The notes beneath the pieces are model-generated. The model searched no databases and was not told where the DNA came from. It saw only the letters and a program-made list of their open reading frames with translations. Shown one piece after another: positions 1 to 15,300 of a stretch of 64,000 nucleotides of DNA (position 1 is its first letter; every line of letters starts with the position of its first letter). The DNA comes from Setophaga petechia (Eukaryota > Chordata > Aves > Passeriformes > Parulidae), in assembly GCA_024362935.1 (NCBI GenBank), contig JANCRA010000004.1:19104621-19168620 (forward strand). The letters are read 5' to 3'. A program made the position numbers and the translations under genes.

Positions 1-1169
1 CTGTTTCTCTTATTCCAGAGTTCATCAGAGATCTCTGTGGCTGACATGCTTAATTTTGCCAGTTCTTTTTTTTTTAATAGGCATGCTAATTCTACAAGTT
101 AATTCTTCAGTGACTTGTGGCAATGCAAGCAAAGACAACATGTACAAATGTTACTGTTTAAATGGAATTGCTTCTATTTCAGACATCAAAAGAGGGATAT
201 ATTGGCACTTCTTACAGATGTCTGCCTGCTCCTGCCTTCTTCACATCTTCACGTCCTGCATTTTGTTAGGACTAAGGCTTCCATACTTCTGAGATTTTGT
301 GTTTCCTCTGGACCATGTGTCTTGTCCTTGCATTTAGTGTCCATCATGTTAGCTCAAGAGGGCAGAATTTTCTTTTGAAGAACTATACCAAAAACTGATA
401 CTTGTGTATTCTGTTTGGGAGAATCTTGTTGCTTCAGTTTTTAATTTTTACATGACATCATTCAAACTATTATTTATTATTTTAGTTTTATTTTTCATCT
501 TGAGACTGAAAAAAATCTAAGAGTTTCGGGGGCTTCCATTTGAGAGGATAAGTCAACCATTTTGATGGTGTTTTGCATCTCTGGTTTCAGCTGGAGTGAG
601 GCACCATAGTTAGGTGCTCAGGAAATAAAATAAGACTTAGAAGTCAAATTCAGTATAAAGCTTGTGAATTAGTATGTTGTGCCTGAAAATTTACTCTCAG
701 AATCACTGTTTTTATTTCAGTGTTTGCTGTGAGAATAGACATTTAAGCCAGCCAAAGACAGGAAAGTGTTTTTGCTTTTTAGGGTATGCAGTGAAATACT
801 TTCAGCAAAGTTTCCATTTCTTCATTTAATTTTTTTTTTTAATTACTTTTTCCACTCTGAATGTTGTAATAGATACCTTCCTTACTGTTTCCTTTGTCTT
901 CTGTCAAATTTAAAATAGAATTATTTTTAGACTTTTAAAATGTTTTTAAAAAAATGAAATCCACATCACTTGTATTTATTATTGACTTTTAATAGGCTGG
1001 CAGTATTTTATCCTATTAACAGATGTTCATCTGTGGGAGGATGCTAAAGAGTCCTTTGAAACTGAAGCAGGATGTATTTGCTAATTCTCTATTAAGGGCA
1101 AAGGGGATTCGGAGCTGATGTTTGGGAGACTATAAAGGGTCTTAATCCAGCTATTTGTAACAGTCACTG
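1..1169. other. Upstream intron of CCDC171, no gene seen
   Basis: AT-rich DNA with T-runs and scattered short open frames, none with splice sites or a recognisable protein signature. I take it to be intron, because an in-phase CCDC171 exon starts at 3042 and nothing in this stretch matches the coiled-coil sequence expected before it. The splice-acceptor-like tract at the very start (a pyrimidine run ending in CAG near position 18) is not followed by a coiled-coil frame. Confidence 0.6.
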
Positions 1170-2532
1170 TCACAGAATGGGTAAGGTGGGAAGGGACCAC
1201 CGGGGGGTCATCTGGTCCAACCTCCCTGTTAACCAGGATCATCCTATAGAGCATAGGTTTGTGTCCAGACAGTTCTTGAATTTTTTCAGTGAGGGAGACT
1301 CCACAATCTCTCTGTTCAATCTGTTCCAGTGCTTGGTCATTGCACAGTAAAAAAGTTCTTCCTCATGTTCAGGTGGAGCTTCCTCTGTGTCAATTTGTGC
1401 CCATTGCTTTTTGTCCTGTGCTTTGGCACCGTTGAGCAAAGCCTGGATCCGTCCACTGACAGTGTCCCTTTGGATTCTCACAGACACTGATGAGGCCCCT
1501 CTCAATCATCTCTGCTCAAGGCTGAGCAGGCCCAGCTCCCTCAGACTTTCCTCCCACAAGAGATATTCCTGTCACCCCATCATCTTTGTCCCCTCCACTG
1601 GACCTGCTCCAGCAGCTCTGTGTCTCTCTTGTCCTGAAGAGCCCAGAACTGGACACAGCACTCCAGCTGCGCCTCGCCAGGGCTGAGTAGAGGGTCAGGA
1701 TCACCTCCTCCAGCCTGCTGGCAATGCTCTTCCCAATGCACCCCAGGACACCATTGCCCTTCCTGGCCACCAGTACACACTGCTGGCTCATGGACAACTT
1801 GCTGTCCACCAGGAACCCCAGGTCCATCCCCTCAGAGCTGCTTCCCAGCAGATCAGACCCCAGCCTGTGCTGGTGCCTGTGCCCAGGGTTGTTCTTCCCC
1901 AGGTGCAGGACCCTGCATTTGCCTTTGTTGAATTTCAGGCAGTTCTTCTCTGCCCCTCTCTCCACCCTCTGAAGGGCAGCACGGCCCTCTGGGGTATCAG
2001 CCCCTGCTCCCAGCTCTGTGTCATCAGTGAACTCTCTGAGGGAGCACCTGCCCCTTCATCCAAGGCACTGATGGGGAAGTTAAACAATACCAGGCCCACT
2101 CTTGATCTGGGGGGGGTCTCCACTTGTGACAGGCCTCCAACCAGACCCTGTACCACTCATAGCAACCCTCTGGGATCTGCCACTCAGACAGTTCTCAGTT
2201 CACCTCTCTGCCCCCTCATCCAAGCCTCACTTCCTAGTTTGTCCACAGGATGCTGAAGACAGTGTTGAAAGCCTTGCTGAAGTCCAGGTAAACAGTACCC
2301 ATTACTCTTCCCTCATCCATCCAGGTAGTTGTCCCATCATAGAAGGTGATCAGATTGCCTAAGCATGATTTCCCTTTGGTGAATTCATGCTGACTTCTCT
2401 GATCACTTTCTTGTTCTCCATGTTGATATGGATGGTGTCCAGAAGGAGGCACTCCATCACTTTTCCTGGGATTGAGGTGAGGCCTGACTGGCCAGTAGTT
2501 CCCTGGATCCTTCTTACGCTTTTTGAAGACAT
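1170..2532 (-). mobile_element. CR1 LINE, 5'-truncated, antisense
   Basis: The left edge begins with a tcacagaatgg-type sequence, the reverse complement of the conserved CR1 3' end, followed by the 3' untranslated segment. Reading the minus strand leftwards gives decayed ORF2 reverse transcriptase: [12 protein letters not shown] near 2290 (consensus [11 protein letters not shown]), then CRVLHLGKNN and the LYSALA segment of the C-terminal region. The right edge falls in the early RT part (KDPGNYWPV near 2500). About 1.36 kb remains of an element normally around 4.5 kb. Frameshifts and stops make it non-autonomous. The two minus-strand open frames here (149 and 72 aa) are fragments of this ORF2, not host genes. 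Confidence 0.93.
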
Positions 2533-3041
2533 TTTTAATTATGAGACTAATCTTAGCAGTATGAAAATATAGTAGCAGTGTTTGTAATTTTTTAAAATTA
2601 AGTATGTTAAGCAGATAAATTTTTGAAGAATCTTCTCTGTGTCATGTCTCATTTATGAAATTGTAGATGTTCTATTGATACCCCAATGTATTTCAGGACA
2701 TACAGAGATAGTTGTGTTGCCACAAGTGAGCAAACAGTGGAGCAATAGGAAGAATATTTAACTTGGTTTATTTGCTTTCTGACCCTAGCTGATTATAAAA
2801 AATGCCGCACTAGCATAATACTACATCAGTTTACTAAACTAAATAGAAAATATTAATTTAATAATCCATATATGTAGAAAATGTTGTTTTATGTGTTTCT
2901 TGCTATGAATTGTCACAGTTCCAAAGAAATTCAGATGTATCAGGTTGGAGTACAGAGTCACAATATGCTTAATGAGTTGAATAAACGTGGTGTCATATTA
3001 TCTTCTCTCTGAACTTAAATATCCTCCAAATGTACTTCTAG
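2533..3041. other. Intron between CR1 and exon 1 of the window
   Basis: AT-rich intronic DNA with no repeat or gene that I recognise. It ends in the acceptor of the first CCDC171 exon seen here (ttctag at 3036-3041). A second AG four bases further in would shift the frame, so 3042 is the better exon start. Confidence 0.7.
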
Positions 3042-3134
3042 GCAGCTGCAGTGAAAGCAAAGAAACTGGAAGAAGACATTGAAGCAGAGAGAGCAGCACA
3101 TTTAGCCTCCAATTTCACTTCAGAGATAATCCAG
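3042..3134 (+). CDS. CCDC171: CCDC171 exon (window exon 1)
   Basis: This 93-nt exon encodes 31 residues, phase 0 at both ends, with acceptor ttctag and donor gtaaat. It encodes alanine- and glutamate-rich coiled coil; the stretch KKLEEDIEAERAAHLASNF is close to the vertebrate CCDC171 sequence as I remember it. It continues in frame into the exon at 4462. It is an internal exon: nothing in the 3 kb upstream supplies a start codon or the preceding coiled coil, so the N-terminus lies outside the window. CCDC171 is a long coiled-coil protein of about 1,300 residues in human with no well-established molecular function. The identification comes from recall of the family, not from an alignment. Confidence 0.9.
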
Positions 3135-4461
3135 GTAAATTTTTTGTTAAATATTTCATAGAACTTTACAGTAAAACATTTGAAGAAGTTGTGAAATAAC
3201 TAATATCCAAAAATATGAAGAGCACTTGCTCCAGTGAAAAACCTAAATAGATTTATTACAATAAGTGTGAAAATCATTTTATATATATATATATATGAGG
3301 ACAGAATGAAAGAGTATCTGCTTTTCAGGGAACTTTAAAGTTATTAGAATAAATAATAAAATAAGATGTCCTATTTGTAATTTTGAGAATTCCCACTACT
3401 ATTTAAACAGTTAGGGAAAAGGAAATGTTTCATAATAGTTAAGCACTATGCTACTGTTTAAATATGCTGCCCTGTATCATCTGAATGGCTTCCTAGAGCA
3501 ATTTGGAGACATAGTGCGTGCATCCAACTAATCTAGGAGTGAGAGCATAATGCATCCTGAAACTGCAGTTTCAAACACAGTTTCTCAGAGTACATTCCAG
3601 CTCCAAAATTATGATACTCTCAGTTACCAGTAAAGTTTGATTATATGAATAAATCTAGTGTATATACTTGAACATTAATTTTTTTCCATCTGTATCACAC
3701 AGAGTTATACTCGGTAAAAAAACTATGGCTTAGTAAAAAAAAAGTTTGAAAAAAACTAAATGGTGATTTCTTAGTAATATCATATTAGTTAACAAACTTA
3801 CTGGACTTCCGAAAAACTAAGCAAAGAAGAAGGGAATTTGATATCTTTTCCCCCCTATTTTCTGAGTAACAAAAATAAACATTGCCATTCTTCAGTCAGT
3901 CATTTTCTTATTTTCATGATCTTCTGTATGTGCAGGCGCTTAAATTTTAAAAGTGATAATTTAACTAGAAAAGATTTAGTTTGCTTAATTTCCTCTCTAT
4001 TTCTGCAACATACAAAGGAACTGAGAGGATAACATTCCTTAAACTTAGAGGCTTGGGTTTTATGGATGAATAACTGATAAAGTCTTTTTCCTTTTTTATA
4101 TATATTAACAAGCTAGAAGTATGCTTTGTTCTGAGAGAAAGTATGGCCTTTTTTCTGATCCCACTCTTCATGAGTCTATTTAAAAACTAGAATTTCCCTG
4201 GAAAGCTTCAGTATTAATAAGAACTGAAAATGTTCAGACACCTCCAAATGAGAGCAGGAAGTACTTTTCATTGTCATATCTATTTGTCTCCAGTTTGAGT
4301 TTTATGTGTTCTTACATTTTTACATGTGTTCAATGATTTTTACATGTGTATATGCTTTTATACTGAATTAATACAATATACTTTACTGTAAAGCAGAACA
4401 GACCATAGAAGATCATGTGTTTCCTAACTTGCTTTAATTGCTTTTTTATCTCTTGGTGTAG
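3135..4461. other. CCDC171 intron (1327 bp)
   Basis: AT-rich intron bounded by GT at 3135 and AG at 4460-4461. It contains an (AT)8 run at 3281-3296. No gene or transposon is recognised; the short open frames at 3838-4171 lack any family signature. Confidence 0.75.
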
Positions 4462-8139
<3,678 letters not shown>

Positions 8140-9740
8140 TCAAAGAATAGTTCAGGTTGAAAGGAATTGCAGGAGATCTATAATCCAATCTGCTGCTCAA
8201 ACTATATATAAGCTATGAGATCAGGTTCTTCGGTTAGGTCTTGAAAACGTGGAGAATGAAGATGGCACAATCTCTCTGGGAACCTTTTCCATACAGTTGG
8301 AAAACATATCTCCTTGTTTGAACCTCTTTGGATTCAGTACTTGTCTTGTAGACAAACACTGCTATGAAGTGATGGTCTGCATTTCCTTGCTAACCTCCTT
8401 TTAGATACTGGGAGGCCTGTTGAACACTGTGGAGTTATCTCTTCTCCAGCTTGAACATGCCAAGTTTCCTCAGTTCTTAGGTATATTTCTGCTGCTGACC
8501 ATGGAGGTGACCATTCCCTTAGCCCACCCCAACTTTTTTCCTATATAAGGGGTGCATGTAGTTAAAAGTGATCATTATCCTAGATGTGGTATAATGACTG
8601 CCAAATACAAGGTGATTAATCACTTCCCTTGATCTGGCTATGCTGCTGTTAATACAGCCCAGGATGCTGTTAGCTATCTCTGCTCCTGTGCTGTGCTGCT
8701 GATTAGTGGCTGTGTGTCATAGTTACCAGGTTCTTGGTAGCATACCTTCTATCCAGCCAATTATGAGCTACATCACTTTAGGGTGGCCTTCTTTCCTAAA
8801 TTCTGATCTTTGCATGTGTCATTGTTGAATGTCAGAAGGATAATTCTGGCCTGTTCTTTCTCCATGACTAGAGAATGGCAACGCTTCAGTTGAGTGTATC
8901 AATTGTATTGTGTCATGATCTCCCCACACCCAGTTCACTGTTCACTGCAGGTATTGTGAGACTGCACTCTTGGCTTACTCCAGGTGGTGGTTGAAGTTGT
9001 TAAATAGGTCTTAGACAGACCTCTACAGTATTACAACCATTCCACCTACTGCCATCTGGCCTTGTTCCCAATCACCTTTGTCTCTTTCATGAGCCCAGAA
9101 AATTGTTCTAGAAGGAATTGCTTTGTAGCCTTCCAGGGCTGAAATGAAGCTGAGTGGTTTATAGTTCCTTGGCTTCTCCTTTTAACTTTTGCCAAATGTA
9201 AGTGTGACATTTGCCTTTCGTCATTTGCCAGGGACCTCCCCCAATCTTTGTGGCCTTTCATGATGATAATGAGCAATGTCACACTGAGATTAGCCAGCTT
9301 TATCAAAATCTTTGAATGTAGGTGAGCTGACCTCTACAATTCTATGGGTTGAGTTCTCACAGGTTATCTCAGACACAATCCTCACGTATTGCTACCAGTT
9401 GTTCTCCTTTTAGTGTCCTTTGCTGACATAGAGGCTTGGGAATAGACCATGTCAGGGAAGATGGAGGACAAAAAGGCAGGGAGTATGCAGACTTTCTCTC
9501 TCTGCTGTTGATGAAATAGCTGCTTTGTGTAGAAGTCTGTTCATGTTTTCTTTCCTACCATAACAGTGGTAAAATCCCTTCTCATCTTTGTCATCTTTTG
9601 TGAATGTTAATTCTAGGTGCCTTTTCTGAGGCACCTTCTTTCCATCCCTATGTACTTAGGCAATCCGTCAAAATTTTTCCTTGGCTTCCTCTGCCTGGCT
9701 CTGTCTCCTATTTGCTGTTGTTTGGCCGTGTAATTTTCTC
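8140..9740 (-). mobile_element. Old, highly diverged CR1 LINE, antisense
   Basis: Starts with a tcaaagaatagttcaggttg sequence resembling the CR1 3' end. It runs through segments that follow CR1 order on the minus strand: 'aatacagcccaggatgctgttagc' near 8652 (the C-terminal RT region), then the 'ggtttatagttccttggcttctcctttt' block near 9158 (early RT). The region near 9450-9600 resembles the part between endonuclease and RT. Divergence is clearly greater than in the copies at 1.2 kb and 38-42 kb, so this is an old insertion. Edges are approximate and no coding capacity remains. Confidence 0.7.
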
Positions 9741-9873
9741 ATGACACACCTTTTTATCATGCCAGACTTTCTATGCATTTGTTTTCTTGAATACCAGGAG
9801 GACTGATGTAGTTCAAGAACTGGTAGAAATTTTGAATTGTCTGCTATTGAAATAATGAAATTCTGAGTAGAAT

Positions 9874-10306
9874 TGTCATGGTTTAAGAATGGTATTCCCC
9901 AATTTAGTGTTCCTACAGAAACACTCCAAACCATGTACTGCTTGATCATTCCCCCCTCTTCTTCCTCCTTCTGTGACAGGGTGGAAAGGAGGACTCACAA
10001 AAAGTAAAGATCATAGGCTGAGATAAGGACACTTTACTGGACACAACTATGAAATAAGACAATGAACTATAACAGCAACAATACTAATGACAGAGCGTAC
10101 AAGGAAAAAAAGTGATTGATCACCTGTGATTGCACACTGTGGAAACACCCAACCATACCCTGTCCCTCTGCCACACTACCCACAAGGGAGCCCTTCTCCT
10201 GTCCCCAGAAAATGACATGAGGTGGTATAGAATTACCTCCAGGTCCTAACCATGCCCACTCTTGGCTACTGCAAAAATTAACCCTGTTCTGGCTAGAACC
10301 AGGGTA
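9874..10306 (-). mobile_element. Solo endogenous retroviral LTR (avian ERVL-like)
   Basis: It begins with TGTCATGGTTT, the recognised start (forward reading) of a common avian ERVL-type LTR. It passes through the family's purine-rich 'aaaagtaaagatcataggctgagataagga' zone and ends near ggctagaaccagggta. The five bases agaat occur immediately on both sides (9869-9873 and 10307-10311), consistent with a 5-bp target-site duplication. The element is 433 bp with no internal retroviral sequence, so it is a solo LTR. The terminal base pair is TG...TA, not TG...CA, probably by mutation. The LTR's own sense strand is the minus strand. Confidence 0.85.
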
Positions 10307-10715
10307 AGAATATAGTCAGGTATTTGGAAACTCGAGGAGCAAGCTTTGTACTTAAAACCAGTGCTGATAATGCAAGATGTGATATCTTTCTGAAGAGAAC
10401 TAATGTGTTAATTAAAATATGATGACTTCTGTTTATTACATGTAATCTGGAGACCCTATTCAAATGATCAAATTAGTTTATGACGGAAAGTCTAACACAA
10501 GCCTTGGTAATGAAAAAGAACATAAACATAACTGAGAAGTTTTTCTTACAAGGAATATATATATAAGTTTCTTCACTTAAAAAAAATAAGGCAAGCAGCT
10601 TCATAAGTCATCTGATGTGCTAACTTGATGTGATACTCAGATTGTCTTTTAAAATATGTAGGATACTTGATGTAAGTATTTTTGGTTAAAATGTTCTAAT
10701 GTTGAAACTTTCTAG
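10307..10715. other. CCDC171 intron, last part before exon 3
   Basis: AT-rich intron between the solo LTR and the exon acceptor (ctttctag, AG at 10714-10715). It contains atatatata at 10556-10564. Nothing else is recognised. Confidence 0.7.
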
Positions 10716-10854
10716 ATTAGAAAAAGAGTGTTTCTCCTCAAACAATCAAATGAAAGAAGTGATTCAGGAGAAGACGAAGGTAATTATGGACCTCTCTGCA
10801 AGACTAGGGAATGCTGAAAAAAGCTGCAGTGAATTACAGAGCGAACTTGCAATG
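10716..10854 (+). CDS. CCDC171: CCDC171 exon (window exon 3)
   Basis: This 139-nt exon's first base completes the split Val codon from exon 2, and it leaves in phase 0 before donor gtaaga. It encodes LEKECFSSNNQMKEVIQEKT and then KSCSELQSELAM, matching the LEKEYFS...KSCSELQ pattern remembered for mammalian CCDC171. It is coiled coil with conserved cysteine/serine positions. An open frame from an ATG at 10699 overlaps the exon, but its first residues lie in the intron and are not part of the protein. Confidence 0.92.
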
Positions 10855-11493
10855 GTAAGACAAAAACCTATGACATTTGTTGTTTTAGTTTTTTAAACAC
10901 GCTCTGAACATAATCTGCATTTGCTGTGCTGAGCTGTGGAATAAATCTAACTTTGCATTACTCTGATTTTTTATTTATATTACTTTGTTTTGGGAAATAA
11001 GAGTAAATATAGATAAGATACTGGAGAAACTAATTCCAAAATGCATTTTAAGTGATATAGTAAGTATTTAATTGAGGAATTATTTGCAGAAAACAGTTAT
11101 TTCAAACAAGCCTTTGCATTCCTAATGAAGAAGGCAATTTGTAAATATGGATTATAATTTTTTGTGAAGACTATTCTGTCTTCTTATCCAAGCTTTTTTT
11201 CCTCAGGCTTGATTAGTTACCATTGTAGACATAATTATTTCACATAATGTTTTTAATGCAAGCATTTGACTGCAAAAATTTTTGAAAATGTCTTCTAACA
11301 ACTTTTTTGTTGATTGCGGGTTTTTTTGTTTGGTGTGTATTTGTCATATTGGATGTATTTTACAGGATTATTTTCTGAACTATGTTTCCTTTTTTATGAC
11401 CAGTTAGTGCCTTCCCACTGTCTCTACGTACCCCAACTTTGAATATCAATTTTGCCACCCTCTTTAATAGCAGGAGGGTCAAAACAAAAGGCT
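10855..11493. other. CCDC171 intron before a CR1
   Basis: AT-rich intron with T-runs. No gene or repeat is recognised before the CR1 that starts near 11494. Confidence 0.65.
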
Positions 11494-12312
11494 TAGTTTA
11501 CCTTCATTAGCGACATAGATGAAGGGATGGAAGTGCACCCTCAGCACATTTGCTGATGACACCAAGCTGAGTGGTGCAGTTGGCACAGCTGAAGGAGAGG
11601 ATGCCGTCCAGAAAGTCCTGGACAAGCTGGAGAAGTGGGCCCGTGCAAATCTTCTGTTATTTGCCAAGACCAAGTGCAAGGTGCTGCACCTGGGTCAGGG
11701 CAGCCCCTTGTGTCAGCACAGGCTGGGAATGAAGAGATCAGAGGAGCCCTGCGCAGAAGGGCTTTGGGGGTGCACATGGGTGAGAGGCTGTATGTGACCC
11801 TGCTGGAAGAAAGAAAACCAAATACATCCTGGACTGCATTCAAAGCAGTGTGGTAAGCAGGGCAGAGGAGGGATTCTGCCCCTCTGCTCTGCTCTGCTCT
11901 GCTCTGGTGAGACCCCACCTGCAGGGCTGCATCAGCTCTGAGGTCATCACAGGACAGAAATGGACCTGTTGGAGAGAGTCCAGAGGAGGCCACCAAGTTA
12001 TCACAGGGAAGGAGCAGCTCTGCTATGAGGCAGCTAAGAGAAGGAAGGCTTTGGGGCGGCCCAGTTGTGACCTTCCACTACCTGAATAGGGACTTTCCAG
12101 AAGGGCATGTAGTAAGAGGACAAGGGGAATGGCTCCAAACTGAAAGAAGGTTTTCATCAGATATTAGAAAAAAAAAATTTATTGTGAGGCACTTAACAAA
12201 AAAATTACAAAACATAACAAAGAAACCCGTAACAGTGAAATTGTGAATGTCCTATTCTTGGAAGAGTTCAAGGCGAGGTTGGAGGGGGCTTTGAGCAACA
12301 TGGTCTAGCATT
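11494..12312 (+). mobile_element. CR1 LINE, 5'-truncated, sense orientation
   Basis: Plus-strand CR1 running from the mid-RT region (SDIDEGM at about 11506, then the FADDTKLSGAV motif near 11550, which carries the RT catalytic-box remnant ADD) through KCKVLHLGQG to the 3' untranslated end (ggagggggctttgagcaacatggtctag near 12280-12310). The terminal CR1 3' repeat is missing, so both ends are truncated. Frameshifts are frequent. A CTCTG pentamer array lies inside. It has the same orientation as the host gene, unlike most large copies here. Confidence 0.92.
11882..11906. repeat. (CTCTG)5 short tandem repeat
   Basis: Five perfect CTCTG units inside the CR1 copy, in the segment encoding the end of ORF2. 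Pentamer expansion here has destroyed the reading frame. Confidence 0.9.
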
Positions 12313-15300
12313 AGAACTAGATGAACTTTAAACTAAAAACCTTATCTCTCTTCATTGTAGAGTAGCATTTACAGTATTTCTATACTTAACCAATTTTTTT
12401 TCTATTGTAAATTTCTACTCCTGCTTCCTCTTGGACCAATGAGTGTAGGAGATTACCATGATCTCTTTCCTGCTACTAGTAGGCATTGTGCTATTCAGTA
12501 TATAAGAGCAGAGATCTGCATTAGAGAGTTTTCGGATTTGTTGGTGTCTACTCTTCAGCTGATGGAATTACTCCATACATTGTCTTAGTGTTATCCATTT
12601 CCCAGGTAGATTGGTAATTAATAAATTGAAGAAAAGATAAAACTAAATCAATGGTTTTTCCTTTGGGAGGACACAGCTTCTTCAATGCAAGCATTTAAGT
12701 ATTAAAAGACATTTGCTACCTTAGTAAACCTGAAAAAATAATTTTATCAGGCACAGAAAGAATACAAAGAAAAATTCCATAGTAAAATGTATGTTATACC
12801 TGACAAGAATTTAGGACAAAATTCTATTCATACTTCAGGTTTTTTGGTAATTACAACAGTATTAAATGGTGCACTCAAAATGAGCATCGTGTAACTGAAA
12901 GTAAAAGCAAATAGATTGCCCCACTTGAAAGAACTGTCTTAATCATATAGCAGGTTGTTTTAATTGCTTTACTGGAATGATTTCAAGCCACAAGACTGTC
13001 TTGAACAGGTAATAAAAATACTCATTTTCTGAAGAGTTGTATTAGTGGTCCCCTGTGGGATTAGATTTTTATCACCTTGGATGGCCTTGTATTTTTCCTG
13101 AAGACTTTCGTATTTGATTGGGAAGCAGGAGTGCCTGTGTGTGGTCTTGTTTACTCAGTATAGGCAGCTTTTTTGTTATTTTTCTTCCTAAAATAAAAAA
13201 CAGAAGGCTATCATAGAAGCTAGGTATAAATTACATTCAGTATACTGTTATTAGGCTTCCCTTTACTTATACTAAAATTGTGTGAAATTGTCAGTGTGTT
13301 CTTTTCCCTTTATTTCCACATTCTGCTTTCTTGATCTGTTGATTACTTCCTTTTATTTTGTACTATTATTGACATCCTGAATACATCTTTTCCACTTCAG
13401 TCTGATAATCTTAAGTTGGTTTCTCACAGTACTGTTAACATACAAATTAATACAAATTTGTGTACAAATGTGTACAAATTAATGTGTTCATTTGTACACA
13501 TTATACACAAAGTATGTTATTTTGAAACTTTAGATGAAAAAGTTCTTTTTTTTCCTTTATGGATCAGTTGAATGTACAGCAAAGTAGTTACTCTGCTTGT
13601 AATTTTAAATACCAGCATGTTGCAAAAGATTGCCAGAAACTTGCATGGGTCAAATGTGATAGGATCTGTTACTATCAAACAAAATTGCTTATGAATGCTC
13701 ACCATGAGAAAGCTCTCAATATTTGCATTATGTGTACTTGAGGAAATTGGTCTCAAGCTCATAATTATCTAGCTAGGGTTTCTAGAAATTTTTAGATTCA
13801 AGAACAGGAATTTAGAATAGCCATTGTGATTTAACACTTCATTTAAATTGAAGCAGTCCCAGCTGTATTCCTGCCTCTAGGAAATAACAAGAGGTATCTT
13901 TAGGAGTTTTAAGTTACCCAGAATATTTACATTTCTAGTATCTAGTAGTGGATGATTTTAGCATGGGACAAGCAGGAGATGTTAAACCTTTTTTTTATGA
14001 GAAATGGAAATTGAAATTTGGGAAACTTGACAGTTCATCAGAATGCATATTAGGAAAGTGAAATAATTAAAATATTGTGTCTTAGTATGAATTCCTTTAA
14101 TTTGGAAGGTGTATTTATTTCCACTCCTTTTAACAGATTCTATCAGAAGTAGCATAATTTGTATGTAAGTTGTGTAATAGATTGCACACAGTTTGTGTTT
14201 TTCCCCATGGCATGTAAATCTTTCTTTTATAGCCACACCTGAAGTCATGTTTGCATCTCAGCTGTCCATAAACGCCTTGTAGGTTATCATACACTGAATG
14301 TCAGTACAGAAATATTTGAGAATCTAGTTCCAGGATGTACACATTAAGCATTATTCTTTAGCAGAAGTTGCCTAGGTATTAACTTAACAGACCATGAAGG
14401 GCCCTGAGGATTATGATTCTGTTCGACAACTTCTGTGGAATAGAAACTGGTACACAGTGGCAAACATGTAAATGTAATCTAGGCAATTTAATGTGGACAG
14501 TTTATTTCAGTTTAAAAAAATATCCCAGTCATTATACACACTCTTCTTTAATTTTGTGCATTAATTGCTAAAGGTTGTTTTATGTTGATTGTTTTTTTCT
14601 TGCCTTAACACAGGTAGAGAGTTTTTCTTCCCAGCTGTTACTTCTATTATTCTCCTAATGTAAGAAGACTAGTTAGTCTGAAGCATATGCTTAAATGATC
14701 TTCTGAAAACAAACCACTTTTTAAATTTATTTTGAAGTGCAGAAGTCACTCAAGCTGTGATGTCCTGGTGTTGGAAGACAGGCATCTAAAATTTAAAGTT
14801 GCAGTTCTCAAATAATTTTCTCTGACTTGGACAAAAAAATAAACCCCAAGACCCAAGGAGATACTTTATAACATTCTCTCCTAGCAAAAGTTGTTACAAA
14901 TCTCTTTTTGTCGGAGGGACAAGAAGGATTTCAATAAAACTTGAGCATTTTGATTAATTTGTAAGACTGAGATACGAAATTTCTTGAGAGATTGTATTTG
15001 ACTTACACATGGCCAGACTCTTCCAGAGATTTTTAAATATTCCAGATATAAGAAAGTAAAAGTATTCAATAGTTTGAGAACTTGAGCAAAAATAAATAGA
15101 AGTCTAAGGAAAGAGTTTGTCCATGATGGTTTCGTTTTGTTTTTTATAATATGTGTTATGCCTGTTTGCTGAAAAATTTGTGCCACTTTTCTGCTTTACA
15201 GAGCGTCACTTGAGTAAAATCTGTGTTTTGTGAACTATGGAGCAGTCTTTTGTATTTCTGTAAATGCTTTGATTTGCTGCCCCCAAGGTCGTGCCTGGTA

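Noticed and set aside
1516..1965. 149-aa minus-strand ORF as a gene
   Set aside because: CR1 ORF2 fragment (CRVLHLGKNN motif) inside the CR1 at 1170-2532.
1..3041. Search for the preceding CCDC171 exon
   Set aside because: No coiled-coil frame with a donor in the required phase was found; the acceptor-like sequence at the start is not followed by one.
10699..10896. ATG at 10699 as a translation start
   Set aside because: It lies in the intron before the exon 3 acceptor; exon 3 is entered in phase 2 from exon 2.
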